In this document: piece after piece, positions 33,891 through 44,925 of the stretch
Position numbering within the stretch: position 1 is the first letter of the stretch
How the letters are laid out: the number at the start of each line of letters is the position of its first letter
Assembly: GCF_910594005.1 (NCBI RefSeq)
Contig: NC_057819.1
Coordinates: forward strand, 121,617,669-121,681,668
Reading direction: 5' to 3'
Source: Cervus elaphus
Lineage: Eukaryota; Chordata; Mammalia; Artiodactyla; Cervidae
DNA length: 64,000 bases
Notes under the pieces: generated by a model
Told to the model about the DNA's origin: nothing
The model's database searches: none
The model's input: only the letters and a program-made list of their open reading frames with translations
Made by a program: the position numbers and the translations under genes

Positions 33891-36820
33891 ATGTCAAAAA
33901 ACCTGCAGGTGTTTGCGCAACCATAATGCCGACATCCAAGGCCCCACAGCTGGTCCCGCTGCTTAAGGAGATTCACAAGAAATAACAAGCTAAGGTTTCT
34001 GACAAGTCCTGCAGGTGGGGAACCTGCTTGACTTTTGTTCAATTCCAAGGTCTCCAAGGAAGGAGGGGCAGGACTGGGGTGGGGCTGGTGTGGGCCCGCC
34101 CTCCCCGGCCTCCACGGGAGACAGTGCCCACCCTGAAGGGTGAGCGGGCACTGCCCCCTGGCCAGTGCTGCCCCCAGTCAGCATGGGGTCCAGCAAGAGC
34201 TGGGGTCGGCATTCATTCTGTTTGCCCTTCTTGGCCTTTTCTCAGGCTTGGCGCCTCCTTTTTCTCATGTTTGGTCAACAGTCCTCTGCTCCCATCACAA
34301 TTTTCTCAGTGTTTGCCCACCAGGGCTGCCTGTCAACTGTAAGAGGGCCCACAAAGCTGCCCGGTGCTGCGAGGCCACAGTCGTCCAGGGGCCCTGGCTG
34401 CCCCCACACACATTCTTCACCTGCCTTTAATTTACTTTTGACACCGGGGGTCTGAAGTCTCTGGCCCCAGAGGCCCCTCGGGTCCCCAGCTCCACAGCAA
34501 CCCCACACGGGTCCCCGAGCTAATGAGAGCTCCGAAGTGGCATTGGGAGGGGCCGCTGCCGTGGAGACAGCCGGCAGTCACCCAGTTACCACGACGGCTG
34601 GCCGCGCCCTGCGTCGGCCAAGGGAGTCATCTAGAAATATCCTGCTCATCTTGTTTGCACCGAAACTCTGCAGTCAAAGCTCTGCCCCTGAGCTAAACTC
34701 CCACAGCGTCACACAGAAGGTCTGAACCGAGCCCCCTGCCCAGCTCCGCAGCCAGAAGGCCTCCAAGGCAGGCCCCTCCCAGCCCCTGTCCACCACAGGG
34801 ACATGCCCTGAGCTTGGAAGGACCCCCACAGAGCTTCAGGAAGGGGAGGGCTCAGGGCAGTGTGGACCCTGGATGGCAGGGCGATGTCCTGAGGGCTGGG
34901 ACAGGAACCCACTGTGTCCTGTCACCCCACAGCATATCCCCTGCCCCTAACCCATCTCTCTTCAGACCCCACCATGGAGAGACCCATGCCCTCCCCTTGC
35001 CAACCTGGCGGCCCCCACACCTGGGCCACACTGCCCCTGAGGATGGCACCCCTCTGTCCACATCAGGGCCCCTCAACCCCCTCCCCCCCAGCAAAAAACA
35101 CCTTCACACAGGAGTGAAAGTGGAAACAAGGAAGCAAAGGGAGCCGTGTGATGAAAGCCCACTCTATGCCCACCTTCTCTGCTCCCTAAGGAGCCCAGAG
35201 AGGCCAAGCAACTTGCCTAAAGTTGAACAGCCCCGAGTGGCAGCCCTGATGTGAGCTGAGAACCTGCCTTTCTGACTCACTCTCCCCAAGGAGAGCATTT
35301 AAGGAAGACAGACGCCCACCTTAAAGGGACAACACAGAGGACAGTCACCCACTAGAGCATGAGCACGTTGCTGTCCTTGCGGCCCCAAGATTCCAGGACG
35401 GGCCGGTTCCCTGAGTCTCACACGACAGACACCAGCAGCCTCTGTGGTGCAGTGCTCAGCTCTGCTCAGGGTTGGGACCCCCACCCCCACCCCCTGCCCC
35501 AAGATGCCGTTGAGAATGAGAGCTAGCTACGTCTCAGGGGGCACCCCACTGGATAGCAGGCACTGGATGCAAAGCTTCCAGGGTCCTTCTGTGTCCGGGT
35601 TTTACTGTTGATAGTGGAGCATGGGAGTCACGCCAGACCTGCTCACCCTTGAACTTCCAGCAAGTTCACAACACAGCTCATGACCCCGGGTGTGTGTGTT
35701 GCGGGGGGGCGGGGGGCGGGGGGTTGGAACGGAACTACCAAAGCTGAAAAGGCTTTCTCCAACACTTTCACACACCTCGTGATGTTTAATGTCACTGTAC
35801 AAATACTGGACAGGGACTCGGGGCTAGGACCACCCAGCCCTGAACAAAGAGTCAGAAAAACTCACAGAAAACGCAGACCCCTGTGTTTGCCTCCACCATC
35901 CAGGCGTCTTCCTGAACTCAAGCCTAGACTGCTCAGATTCAAATGGCATCTGATCTGCACCCCCCCACCTCCACCCCCGCAGCCCCAGAAAGTCTTGCCT
36001 TGCCTCAAACTCCCAACTTGAACGGGCTTGAGGAAGATTGACAGGAAGGCAGACCAATGCTGCCCCAACCTCAATGAGGTGCACACCAGCCCCTCCTCAT
36101 TGAGGCACACCCCTCTCCTCCCTTCCTGCCCATCTCAGATTTCTTTGGGAGAAAACGGTGGAAATCTTTAGATATAATTCCTGTGAGGCTTTTGGTTTTG
36201 CGGGAGGCATTGGTTTGGGGGGTGAACTCTTCTCTTTTGCTGTCTCTCCCTTCTCCTCATCCTCTTTGTGAACCACGATACAAAAGAAACATGATTTTTC
36301 AGAAGACTGGAATTCACAGTGGCACACAGTATTGCCTACAAGACCCTTTCATAGCTTCCTATCAAAGCCAACCCTTGGCTAGCGTGTGCATGTCTGGGGT
36401 GAAGGGGGACTGAGCATGCAGCCTGGCGCTCAGGACTGAGGCATTCGCTGCCACCAGGGAAACTTCGTGGCTCACATTGTCAACACTTGTCACTCAGGAC
36501 TGCTGGGGTGTGATGTCACTCTCCCCGACCCACATCACCTGCTCCTCTCCAAATGGATGACACTCTCCTCCCATGATGGTCATGGAGACCCCCAGGCTCC
36601 TCATGGGTGATGTCTGGACGAGGCGGAGGAGAAAAATCCTTGCAGAGCCACTGGGTCCTCAGCCCCTGGCAGTGCTATGGGGGTGGGGGGGGTGTCGACC
36701 CACAAAACACAGATGGAATCACTGGTGTGGTTGAACCACACTTGCCTGAGAGGTGCGTTCTTTACCAGAAATGTGGGGAGTTCTTGAGCATTGTCCTATA
36801 AGTAATACAGTTGATCGGTT
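33891..36820. other. Unique intergenic sequence
   Basis: No gene recognised. It contains an MIR-like fragment (about 35185-35275, with AGCAACTTGCCTAAAGTTGA) and a G-run tract (35700-35726). Frames are short or overlapping. Confidence 0.5.
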
Positions 36821-36822
36821 GT

Positions 36823-36843
36823 TCAGTTCAGTTCAGTTCAGTT
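36823..36843. repeat. (TTCAG)n pentamer tract
   Basis: About four copies of the pentamer found at BovB/Bov-A 3' ends. No SINE body is attached, so it may be a lone tail remnant. Confidence 0.7.
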
Positions 36844-37999
36844 GCATCGATTGTTAAACATCTAAAAAGCAGTCTGTTGGGTGTTAGGGTCCCACGGAGT
36901 TTGGACCCCGAGTCTCCAGCCTCCAGCTTAGCCAGGACACAAGCCCAACCTGCTTGGGCTCAGGCCAGCAGCCAGAGAACAGGGGTGTCTGTCTGACTCA
37001 TCGGCTTGCAGTTTGGCTAAGCTGCACCTTGCTACCCATTTCAGATATGATACCCTCTTCATGGGGAGGGCTGTGCAACCCCTAGGAGAAGAGGGAGCTG
37101 GAGGACTATCTAGTCTTCAAGCTGCAGGATTTCTCATCCCATTGGACGTGACTGGGACTCCCCAGACTCTTCTAGAACTCTGCAGAAGGCTCCATACAAA
37201 CCAGAGCAGTGTTGATTATCACCCTATGCTTATCATTTGGGTCGTGTCCAGGTTCTTGTCACTTCGCAGCTAATTACAGGGCAATGAAATGGTGCTGGCT
37301 GTACTTTGAATTTGCAAGCTCAGAGCAAAAGTCCTGCTTCCTCTTGTGTCCCTGGCCTGCAAGAGGACATGGTGCCAGCAAGTGGAAAAAGCTGCAGGGC
37401 CTGGCTTTTTAGCCCAAACAGCCAAGGCTCTCAAAGGTAAGGACACGTGGTGACCCGTCCCCTAAAGGGGAACCCAAGCCTCATCCAACCTCACAAAGGA
37501 GAATTCCTCCCTCTGGGATGCTGGGCAGCAGGGGGCTGTCATGTCCTAAGCTGACCCTAGGCTTTGGAAGTGACTCAGGCTCAGCCACCAGCCCTAACCC
37601 ACAGGGTCCCCTCCCCTTTCCACGACTGACTACTTTTCCCCATCTCTTCTGAAGACTTTGGCTGTAGCCCTGGTCCACCTGGCCCTCCTATGAACTCCAC
37701 TCCACACCCTTGAGACTTAATCCTGTCCGATCAGGGGAAACATTCTGAATGATTTCCCTGGACTGCCATTTTACTCCCAGAACTTTAAACTCTGCATGCG
37801 CCTCTCAACAACCAGTCAGCTCTATTTGTATGAGGGTCGTGCATGAGACACAGCACTGCCACAGGTTAAGATCTCAGAAAATGAACGCAGATGAACAAAC
37901 ATGCTTTAGTTATTCTTAATATAGTTACTTATGAAAACAACATAGCATAAACTTTTAGAAATAAGACAGATAGTTTTAAACCTAGTGTATTTTACAAGG

Positions 38000-38198
38000 G
38001 GGTTTCCCAGGTGGCGCAGTGGTAAAGAATCCACCTGCCAATGCAGGAAACTCAAGAGACGTGGGTTTGATCCCTAGGTCGGGAAGATACCCTGGACTAG
38101 GAAATGGCAACCCATTCCAGTATTCTTGCCTGGAAAATTCCATGGACAGAGAAGCCTGGTGGGCTACAGTCCATGGGTCGCAAAGTTGGACATGATTG

Positions 38199-38238
<40 letters not shown>

Positions 38239-38247
38239 TGCACACAC
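38000..38247 (+). mobile_element. Bov-tA SINE with (CA)n tail and TSD
   Basis: GGTTTCCCAGGTGGCGCAGT head, GTGGGTTTGATCCCTAGGTC B box, GACAGAGAAGCCTGGTGGGC body. The 3' end passes straight into about 16 AC/CA dinucleotides (38201-38233) and CGTGCGTGCACACAC. GTATTTTACAAGG (37987-37999) and GTATTTTATAGGA (38248-38260) flank SINE and microsatellite together. Confidence 0.93.
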
Positions 38248-38315
38248 GTATTTTATAGGAGACATCTAATCCGAGTTCCAAACCTTTCTTTCCTTTGGCT
38301 CCTCCTTTTCCCCTC

Positions 38316-38425
38316 CTGGCCACACCCCCTCCCCTCCTGACCACACCCCTCCCCTCCTGGCCACACCTCCTCCCCTCCTGGCCACACCTCCTCCCATCCT
38401 GGCCACACCTCCTCCCATCCTGGCT
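38316..38425 (+). repeat. GC-rich minisatellite, 20-21-bp unit, about 5 copies
   Basis: The unit is close to GGCCACACCTCCTCCCCTCC plus T, repeated head to tail with small changes (GACCACACCCC, CCTCCCATCC). Confidence 0.9.
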
Positions 38426-38521
38426 CCACTTCTTCCCAAGCACCCAAGTGCCATTGGGAGGGTCAGTGCTGGAGGGGAAGGGGCATATTCCAATGTCACA
38501 TCCTGAATCTGAGATTCTCTC

Positions 38522-38712
38522 TTGTTGTTCAGTCGCTCAGTCGTGTCTGACTCTTTTCGACCCCGTGGACTGCAACCCGCCAGGCTTCTCTGTCTTTCAC
38601 TGTCTCCCAAAGTTTGCTCAACCTCATGTCCTTTGAGTCGATGACGTCATCCAACCATCTTATCCTCTGTCTCCCCTATCTCCTCCTGCCCTTAATCTTT
38701 TCTAGAATCAGT
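38522..38712 (-). mobile_element. Bov-A2 SINE fragment
   Basis: GTTGTTCAGTCGCTCAGTCG, GACTGCAACCCGCCAGGCTT, ATCCAACCATCTTATCCTCT. The BovB 3' end in reverse complement. Confidence 0.92.
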
Positions 38713-38814
38713 TTCTCTCTAGTTTCCAGTGAATAAAGGTGTGCCGCCCTGGAGGACTTTGGGCCTCTGGCCTCAGGGAATTCTCAAACAGCTTTTTTTG
38801 CTTCCAATGAAGGT

Positions 38815-39115
38815 AAAAATCCACACAGAAAATTATTTAGTCCTTCCATAATGTTGTGCAATCATCACCTCTATCTAGTTTCAGAATATTGTCACTCCGC
38901 ATCCTCAGCTTTATGCAGCCACCAATCTGCCTTCTGTCTGTAGGTCTGACTGCTCTGGATGCTTCGTATCAATGGGATCATAAAAGGTACAACCTGCGGC
39001 CACACGTCAGCAGCATGTTTCCCAGGCTCCTTGTGCTCTGGCACGTACCGGTGTGTCCTTCCTTCTCAGGACTGAACAGTGCTCCATCGTGCCCACCCAC
39101 TTGGCCCTTTCTGAG
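38815..39115 (-). repeat. L1M-type fragment
   Basis: GTTGTGCAATCATCACCTCT, TTTCAGAATATTGTCACTCC and GACTGCTCTGGATGCTTCGT match the reverse complement of an old L1 3' region. Confidence 0.65.
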
Positions 39116-39431
39116 CTTCGGGCCCACAGGCTGCTGGGTCGTCCAAATTAGGGAGTGTCCAGAGGGACCCTGTAGGAGCTGGGCGGGCAGGGAGTGTCTG
39201 ACCATGAGCGTCAGGGCATTGGATGTCTGATCGTTTTCCTGTGCAGCCACTGACTACTCTGGAGGAGTGTGATCTATCCAGAGAAAGGGGAACTGGTACC
39301 CAGTTCTCAGGACCAACATTATGGGGATGGCCAATACTCAGCAGGAGAACGAATGGACCAGAACCTGTCCATGCTCAGCCCCAAATAAAGGACAAAATTG
39401 TACCCTTAGTTTGTCTATGTAGGAAAAACAG

Positions 39432-39636
39432 GCTTCCCTCGTAGCTCAGTCGGTAAAGAATCTGTCTGCAATGCCGGAGACCTGGGTTCAATTCCTGGGT
39501 CTGGATGATCCCCTGGAGAAGGAAATGGCAACCCACTCCAGTACTCTTGGTTGAAGAATCCTGTGGACAGAGGAGCCTGTCAGGCTACAATCCTTGGAGT
39601 TGCAAGAGTCAGACATGAGTTAGTGACTAAACCACC
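39432..39636 (+). mobile_element. Bov-tA SINE with perfect 15-bp TSD
   Basis: GCTTCCCTCGTAGCTCAGTC head, CTGGGTTCAATTCCTGGGTC, GACAGAGGAGCCTGTCAGGC. ATGTAGGAAAAACAG is identical at 39417-39431 and 39637-39651. Confidence 0.96.
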
Positions 39637-39651
39637 ATGTAGGAAAAACAG

Positions 39652-41293
39652 CAGAGCAAAATCTTCCTAAAATACAGACACTAGAGAGAGAAAACCAATG
39701 TGGAGGCCCTTCTAGATCAGATGGTGGTCTCCACGAGGGATTCCTGCATCTCATACCTGTCGGTTGGTGCGTCTCTAGCTGCACGAGAGGAGGGGGATGG
39801 AGAATGTGTTTGCCTCCCTGGAGGCAACAACACACACCCAGGCTGCACACCCTTCCTGGTCACCTGCCCCGGGAGCCCCTTGCCGGGACCACATGCCTCA
39901 GCTCTGGGGTTTTCACCCACTCCCTGAAAGCCCCGTGAGGTTCCTGGGTCTTAGAGAGGTGAGTGCCAGCCCAGACCAGCCCCCGTCGTGAGGAACAGGC
40001 GGCACCTTCTTGCAGAGAATGAATCTCCATCTGTTGCACCTCCAACCAGCCTCTCCCTCTCAGCCAGCCTTGGACACCCAGCAGGCGGCCGTCGTGGGGG
40101 CACCCGCTGCCCATGGAGGGGGAGCTGCATTTGAAGTTGCCCTGGAGCCAGATGAATGAGCTTTTCATGGTCCCCCCCCTCCACCCACGCTGGACTCAGC
40201 CAGAATGTCAAATGGTAATTAGCAGCAGACCCGGCTCTGTCCCGGGCGATATTATCATCAGACTTCTTGGGTTTCAAAGTGAGCAGCCGACATGAAACGG
40301 TAGGCGGACTGGCCTCCAAGACGGGCCTGGTGGGGCCCGAGAAGTCTTGGAACCAGGACAGGGAGGAAGTCCCCCCACCTGTGGAGCAGGCCTGAGGGTC
40401 TGTATGGATGACAGTGGCCAGTGTGATGCCCTTGGGCCCTCACTGCCCGCATTCCTGGGGCCCTGCACACTGTGCCCCCCACCTCGGCCTTTGGCCCTGA
40501 GGTCACAGAGATCAGCCACCATGGCCTCTCAGGCTGGCCAGTGAGCGCGACTCCCTGGGTACGCTCTCTGATCCTAGCCTTCTTGAAGGTGGTGGGGGAC
40601 AGGCTGGTGTCCACACAGACAGGGGCTGTGACCAGAAAGGGGAGAAGACTCTGCAGGAGAGAGAGGGGGTGGAGAGAGGAGGGTCTGGCCTACCATGAGG
40701 TGAAGCCTCCTCTTTCCTTCTAGAATCTTCTCTGTACCAGGAAAGGGCTTTGCATCTTAGAATGGAACAAACTTCCCTGGTGCTCAGAGACAGCAACAAA
40801 CTCCACGCCCTCAATGGGCCTGGAGCAGCAGGACCTCAGGAGCCCCCTGTGCTGTGAGCCAGTGGCTAGGGCCTCGGGGGGCAGGCACATCCTCTCACTC
40901 CAATACCAAGCTGCCTCTCTGTTCCCCAGGCTGACACTTCTGGGAGTTTGTGCGAAGGACAGAATGAGATGGTCACCATGGCCTTCCTTATCATCCAAGG
41001 AGAAAAGGGAGACTTAAACCCTAAGTGTCCATCAACTGTATTTGCCAAATAAAATCTGATGCAATTATTAGCCTTCATTTGTGGCCACAGAAATCTGTCG
41101 GCAGATTAAAGTTTAAAAATCAAGCCAGAAAACAGTAGATATAATATGATCCTAATTTTGAAAAGCCTGAAAACATACCTGTGTGTATTTACAAGCGGAG
41201 AGAACAATCTATAACAAAGATTAAATAGATGATTCTGGGGTGTGACCCCAGTGGGTATTTTTTACTTATTTTTTTAAGTAGGAGAGCAATAGT
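39652..41293. other. Unique intergenic sequence
   Basis: No gene recognised. It contains a candidate conserved element at 40195-40305. The end (41030-41290) is AT-rich and unclassified. Confidence 0.5.
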
Positions 41294-41308
41294 CATTTTG
41301 TGATTTTA

Positions 41309-41635
41309 TCTATTTTAAAATTTTTAAAATATACCTTTGGCTCTGCTCAGTCTTTGTTGCTGGGCATGGGCTTTCTCTAGTTGTGGCAAGCAGGGGCTAC
41401 TCTAGTTGCAGTGAGCAGGCTTTTCATTGTGGTGGCTTCTCTTTTTGTGTAACACTGGTTCTAGGTGTGTGGGTTTTAATAGTTGCAGCTCGCCGGCTCT
41501 AGAGAGAGGGCTCAGAAATTGCAGTGCATGAGCTTAGTTGCCTGCAGCCTGTGAAATCTCCCTGGACCAGGGATTGAACCCATGTCCCCTTCACTGGCAA
41601 GTGGATTCCTAACCACTGGACCACCAGGGAAGTCC
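41309..41635 (-). mobile_element. Long CHR-type SINE with perfect 15-bp TSD
   Basis: The reverse complement of the long CHR form: TTTCTCTAGTTGTGGCAAGC, CTAGTTGCAGTGAGCAGGCT, GACCAGGGATTGAACCCATG and GACCACCAGGGAAGTCC. CATTTTGTGATTTTA is identical at 41294-41308 and 41636-41650. Confidence 0.95.
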
Positions 41636-41650
41636 CATTTTGTGATTTTA

Positions 41651-42720
41651 AAAAACAAGCCCCTCAAAATCTGTTCTCAAAAGTGTTGAAGAAGGAATCT
41701 CACATGCCCTGACTCAGGGAAGGCCGAGCCACACTCAGAGACAAGTATCACTCATTGCTGGAGATTCACTCAGGCCCACCCTGCATATGCATACCAGAGC
41801 TAGGGCGCAGCGTCTTGTCTTGCAGGAAGCGGAAGCCTGAGGGAGGGACAAGGACCCCTTCTGAGGCTCCACACAGGTTCCTCCAGGGCGCCCCTGACTC
41901 TGACGTCCCCCAGGGACTCACAGGGTCCTGTACCCCATTCTCATCAAGCACTTCCCCCCATGCAGACCACCATGGGCCTCTCCCAAAGCCCTTCTGCAAA
42001 CCTTCTGTCCAGCATCACAATACATCTTGTAAGTTCTCCTGTTGGTTAGACTTTGGTCTAAAGTCTAACTTCTGCTATTATCTGGTTACTTCTATCTCAA
42101 CGTTCTGCCTGACCACACTCCTTTTCATAAGGAAAAAAGGAAATGAATCCTTGACACAATCTATGCTCATGAAGAACTCACTGCCAGAGTGTGCAGGCGC
42201 TGGAGAAACAAAAATGGCACAGGCCCCAGGCCCCAGAGCAGCCAAGGCCCCTTCCCTGCAGGTCAGGCTTGACAATCCTGTGCCTGTCTTCCCTCAGGAG
42301 TCCCAGCAGAGGATGGAGCCCTTACCCTCCTCCTCTCTCGCTCTCAGACAGCAGAGAAAGCATCAGATGAGGAGGGGAACCCCAGCACTCTGCCTTCTGT
42401 CCTGGAGTCTGTGGGCCCAAAGCGCCCAAGGGCAGAAGTGGCATCTCCCACCAAGGAGCAGGGTTTGTAAGCCCAGCCATCATGCTGACAGAGTCAACGG
42501 GCACACACGTTTATTGTCAGAAGAGAAACAAAGAAATGGACTCAGGTTGGCGGCGAGGCTGGAGAGACCCTGACCCTCCAAACGTGAAGCCCTAAAGTTT
42601 AACCCGGGATATCGTGGGTTCCAAGCACGCCAGTTCTACCAATTCCTGGGTCCCTGGGATGCGACAGGAAACAAGAACATTTTGGAAGAGAGGAAACATG
42701 TTTTGTTTGAAACAAAACAT
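41651..42720. other. Unclassified interval with a 272-codon open frame
   Basis: An ATG-initiated plus-strand frame (41755-42573) is open but matches no protein I know. The sequence is not extreme in GC. No splice signals or homology can be shown, so I do not call it a gene. Confidence 0.3.
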
Positions 42721-42722
42721 TA

Positions 42723-43165
42723 TACTGTATTTACACACCCATGTTCATAGGGTAATTCACAGCAGACAAAATGTGGAAACAGCCCAAGTGTCCATCGATG
42801 GATGGATGGGTAAACAAAATATGGACAATGAAATATTATTCAGCTTTAAAAAGGAAGGAAATTCTGGCATACGCTACAGCGTGGATGAACTTTGAGGGCA
42901 CTGTGGTCAATGAAAGATAAATAGAGTGTGATTCCACTCACATGAGGTCCCTAGGGTAGATGAAATCATAAAGAGAGAAAATTAGCCGGCGGGTGGGAAA
43001 GGGGAGTTGGTGTTTAATGGAGACAGACGTTCAGTTTGGGAAGATGAGAAAGGTCTGGAGATGGGACGGTGGCTATGGCTGTCCTGCAGTGTGAAGGTCC
43101 TTATGTCACTGAACTGTATACGTTAAAATGGTAAATTTGAGGTTGTGTGTATTTTACCACAATAA
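42723..43165 (+). repeat. L1M-type 3' region
   Basis: ACAGCCCAAGTGTCCATCGA, GAAATATTATTCAGCTTTAA, GATTCCACTCACATGAGGTC and GAACTGTATACGTTAAAATG are in the order of an L1M 3' region, ending TTTTACCACAATAAAATAAA. Confidence 0.85.
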
Positions 43166-44640
43166 AATAAATGTTTAAACATATACATGACCCCCGTCAT
43201 GGGAATACATGCATGCATGCATAAACATACACACAGACATATGGTTTAAGTGATTCTGAAAGAAACGTACCAGCAGGCTGACAGTTGTCAGCTCTGCTAG
43301 TGAGATCACACTGCTTTCCCTGCCTGATCTTTGCGGTGATTTTCAAGTTTTCTGAAAGGGGCAGCAGCATTTGCACAATGGAATAGAAGTTATCAAATGC
43401 ACATCTTTCCCCACTGAGCCCGCTCCGCTGGCCTTTCAGCCTCCACACAATGGGTCATTCAGCCACTCTGCCCACTGCCCGCGCACTCGGCCATAAATCA
43501 GCCTGACGCTGAGCGCCGCCTGCGGCCCCCTCGGCCTCTCTCCTGCCTCCTCTGGGGCGGCAGCAGGGCCCCGTGTCACGCCCACCTCCCTCCCACGCAT
43601 CCCCCACCCCCGGGCCGCCCACACCCAGCCCCTGGAGGACAGTGACCCACATCAAGGCGGGTGCTGGGTACCCGCCAGCATCTTTCATCTCCTAGAGGGG
43701 AGAGACGCTTTCCCAGCTGCGCCACTTTGCCGTCGCCTCGGCTCTTGGTAAAATAAACAGAACCGGTGGCATCTACCGGGTTTCTTACGCATATTCCCCA
43801 AACGCATAATTATCTTTCTACGAGACACATTCTTGGTGCATTGCCATGCCTCCATGCCAGAACCCCAGACTGTCTTCCTGCATTCCTGGGCCATGACACC
43901 ACCACGCCATAGCCTGCTGTGCTAGGCCAGATGTGTGCAGAGTGCCTGCCACGCCGGCCCGGCCACGCAGGCTCAGCTTGGGGCTAATGGACACTGCAGG
44001 TTGGCACCGCGGCCACCGCGGTGAGGGGCTGCCCAAATCCACCGCCGGTCAGAGGCCCCCCGAGCCCGGCCTTGACAGGACTTCTGCCTGCTGCAGGACC
44101 TGGACTTGTGGTGGTCATTGTCCCGCCAGCCCCGGGGTGACTGCCCTGTTTCCGGTTCTGCAGAAGAGAGGGCCTACTAGGTCTGAGATCCAGGAGCGGT
44201 CAGCAGGCCTGGGGAGGACCTTTCCTTCTGACCCCGAGCTCTGCTGTGAGCGGCCAGCCAGGGACGCTGTAAAGTGAAGCCAGATGGGTCAAAACAGCTT
44301 TCAGTCTGCTCCAGCCAGCTGGACCAAGACCTCTGGGTTAAGAGATTGGTGGGCCAGCTTGGAAGGGACAATTGGACCCAACAAGCACCTGTCCTACAGG
44401 CCAGGACAACCCTCACTTAGAGATCACCCCAGGAGCCACTTGGAACAGCCCAGCCCTGGGGCCTGGCAAGCCGAGGTCATCTTCCTCTGAGCTGTTGAGG
44501 AGTCCGGGAGAGGGGAGACCTCTCACCACAAACTCACTGAGGGTAGCAGAGACCTCAATTATTAGAGTTGACCGGGATCCATCACAACCATTATATGTAC
44601 AGTACTCGTTGTGCATGTTGCCTGAAAATTCTGAGTTACT
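43166..44640. other. Unique sequence with a CpG-rich patch
   Basis: An alternating ATGC run at 43206-43221, then a GC- and CpG-rich block at 43440-43730 followed by an AT-motif-rich stretch at 43735-43835. Another CpG-rich block lies at 43950-44060. No coding gene recognised. Confidence 0.5.
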
Positions 44641-44712
44641 TCCTCAGCTGTGTGGCCTCGGACTAGTGGCTCACCGTCTCTGTGCTATGGTTTCTTCACT
44701 TGTCAGTGAGGA
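44640..44712 (+). repeat. MIR SINE fragment
   Basis: CAGCTGTGTGGCCTCGGACT, CACCGTCTCTGTGCTATGGT and TTTCTTCACTTGTCAGTGAG follow the MIR core. Confidence 0.7.
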
Positions 44713-44724
44713 CGTGTGTGCATG

Positions 44725-44925
44725 TGTGCGTGCTCAGTCACGTCTGATTCTTTGCAACTTTGTGGACTGTAGCCCACCAGGCTCCTCCCTCCGTGGGATT
44801 ACCCATGCAAGGATTGTCAAGTGGGTTGCTACTGCCTAGTCCAGAGGATCTTCCCAGTCCAGGGATGGAACCTGAGTCTCTTGTGTCTCCTGCATTGGTA
44901 GACAGGTTCTCTGCCAGCTGAACAA
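44725..44925 (-). mobile_element. Bov-tA SINE
   Basis: GATTCTTTGCAACTTTGTGG, GTAGCCCACCAGGCTCCTCC, CAGGGATGGAACCTGAGTCT. A GTGTGTGCATGTGTGCGTG tract is at its tail (44714-44733). Confidence 0.88.

Noticed and set aside
36097..36327. Lys/Glu/Pro-rich minus-strand frame (EDEEKGETAKEKSSPPK)
   Set aside because: It is short (76 codons), low-complexity and pyrimidine-rich on the plus strand. No known protein recognised and no splice evidence.
38000..38080. tRNA-like segment with a B-box (GTTTGATCC)
   Set aside because: It is the tRNA-Glu-derived head of a Bov-tA SINE, as are the other such heads in the window. None is a real tRNA gene.
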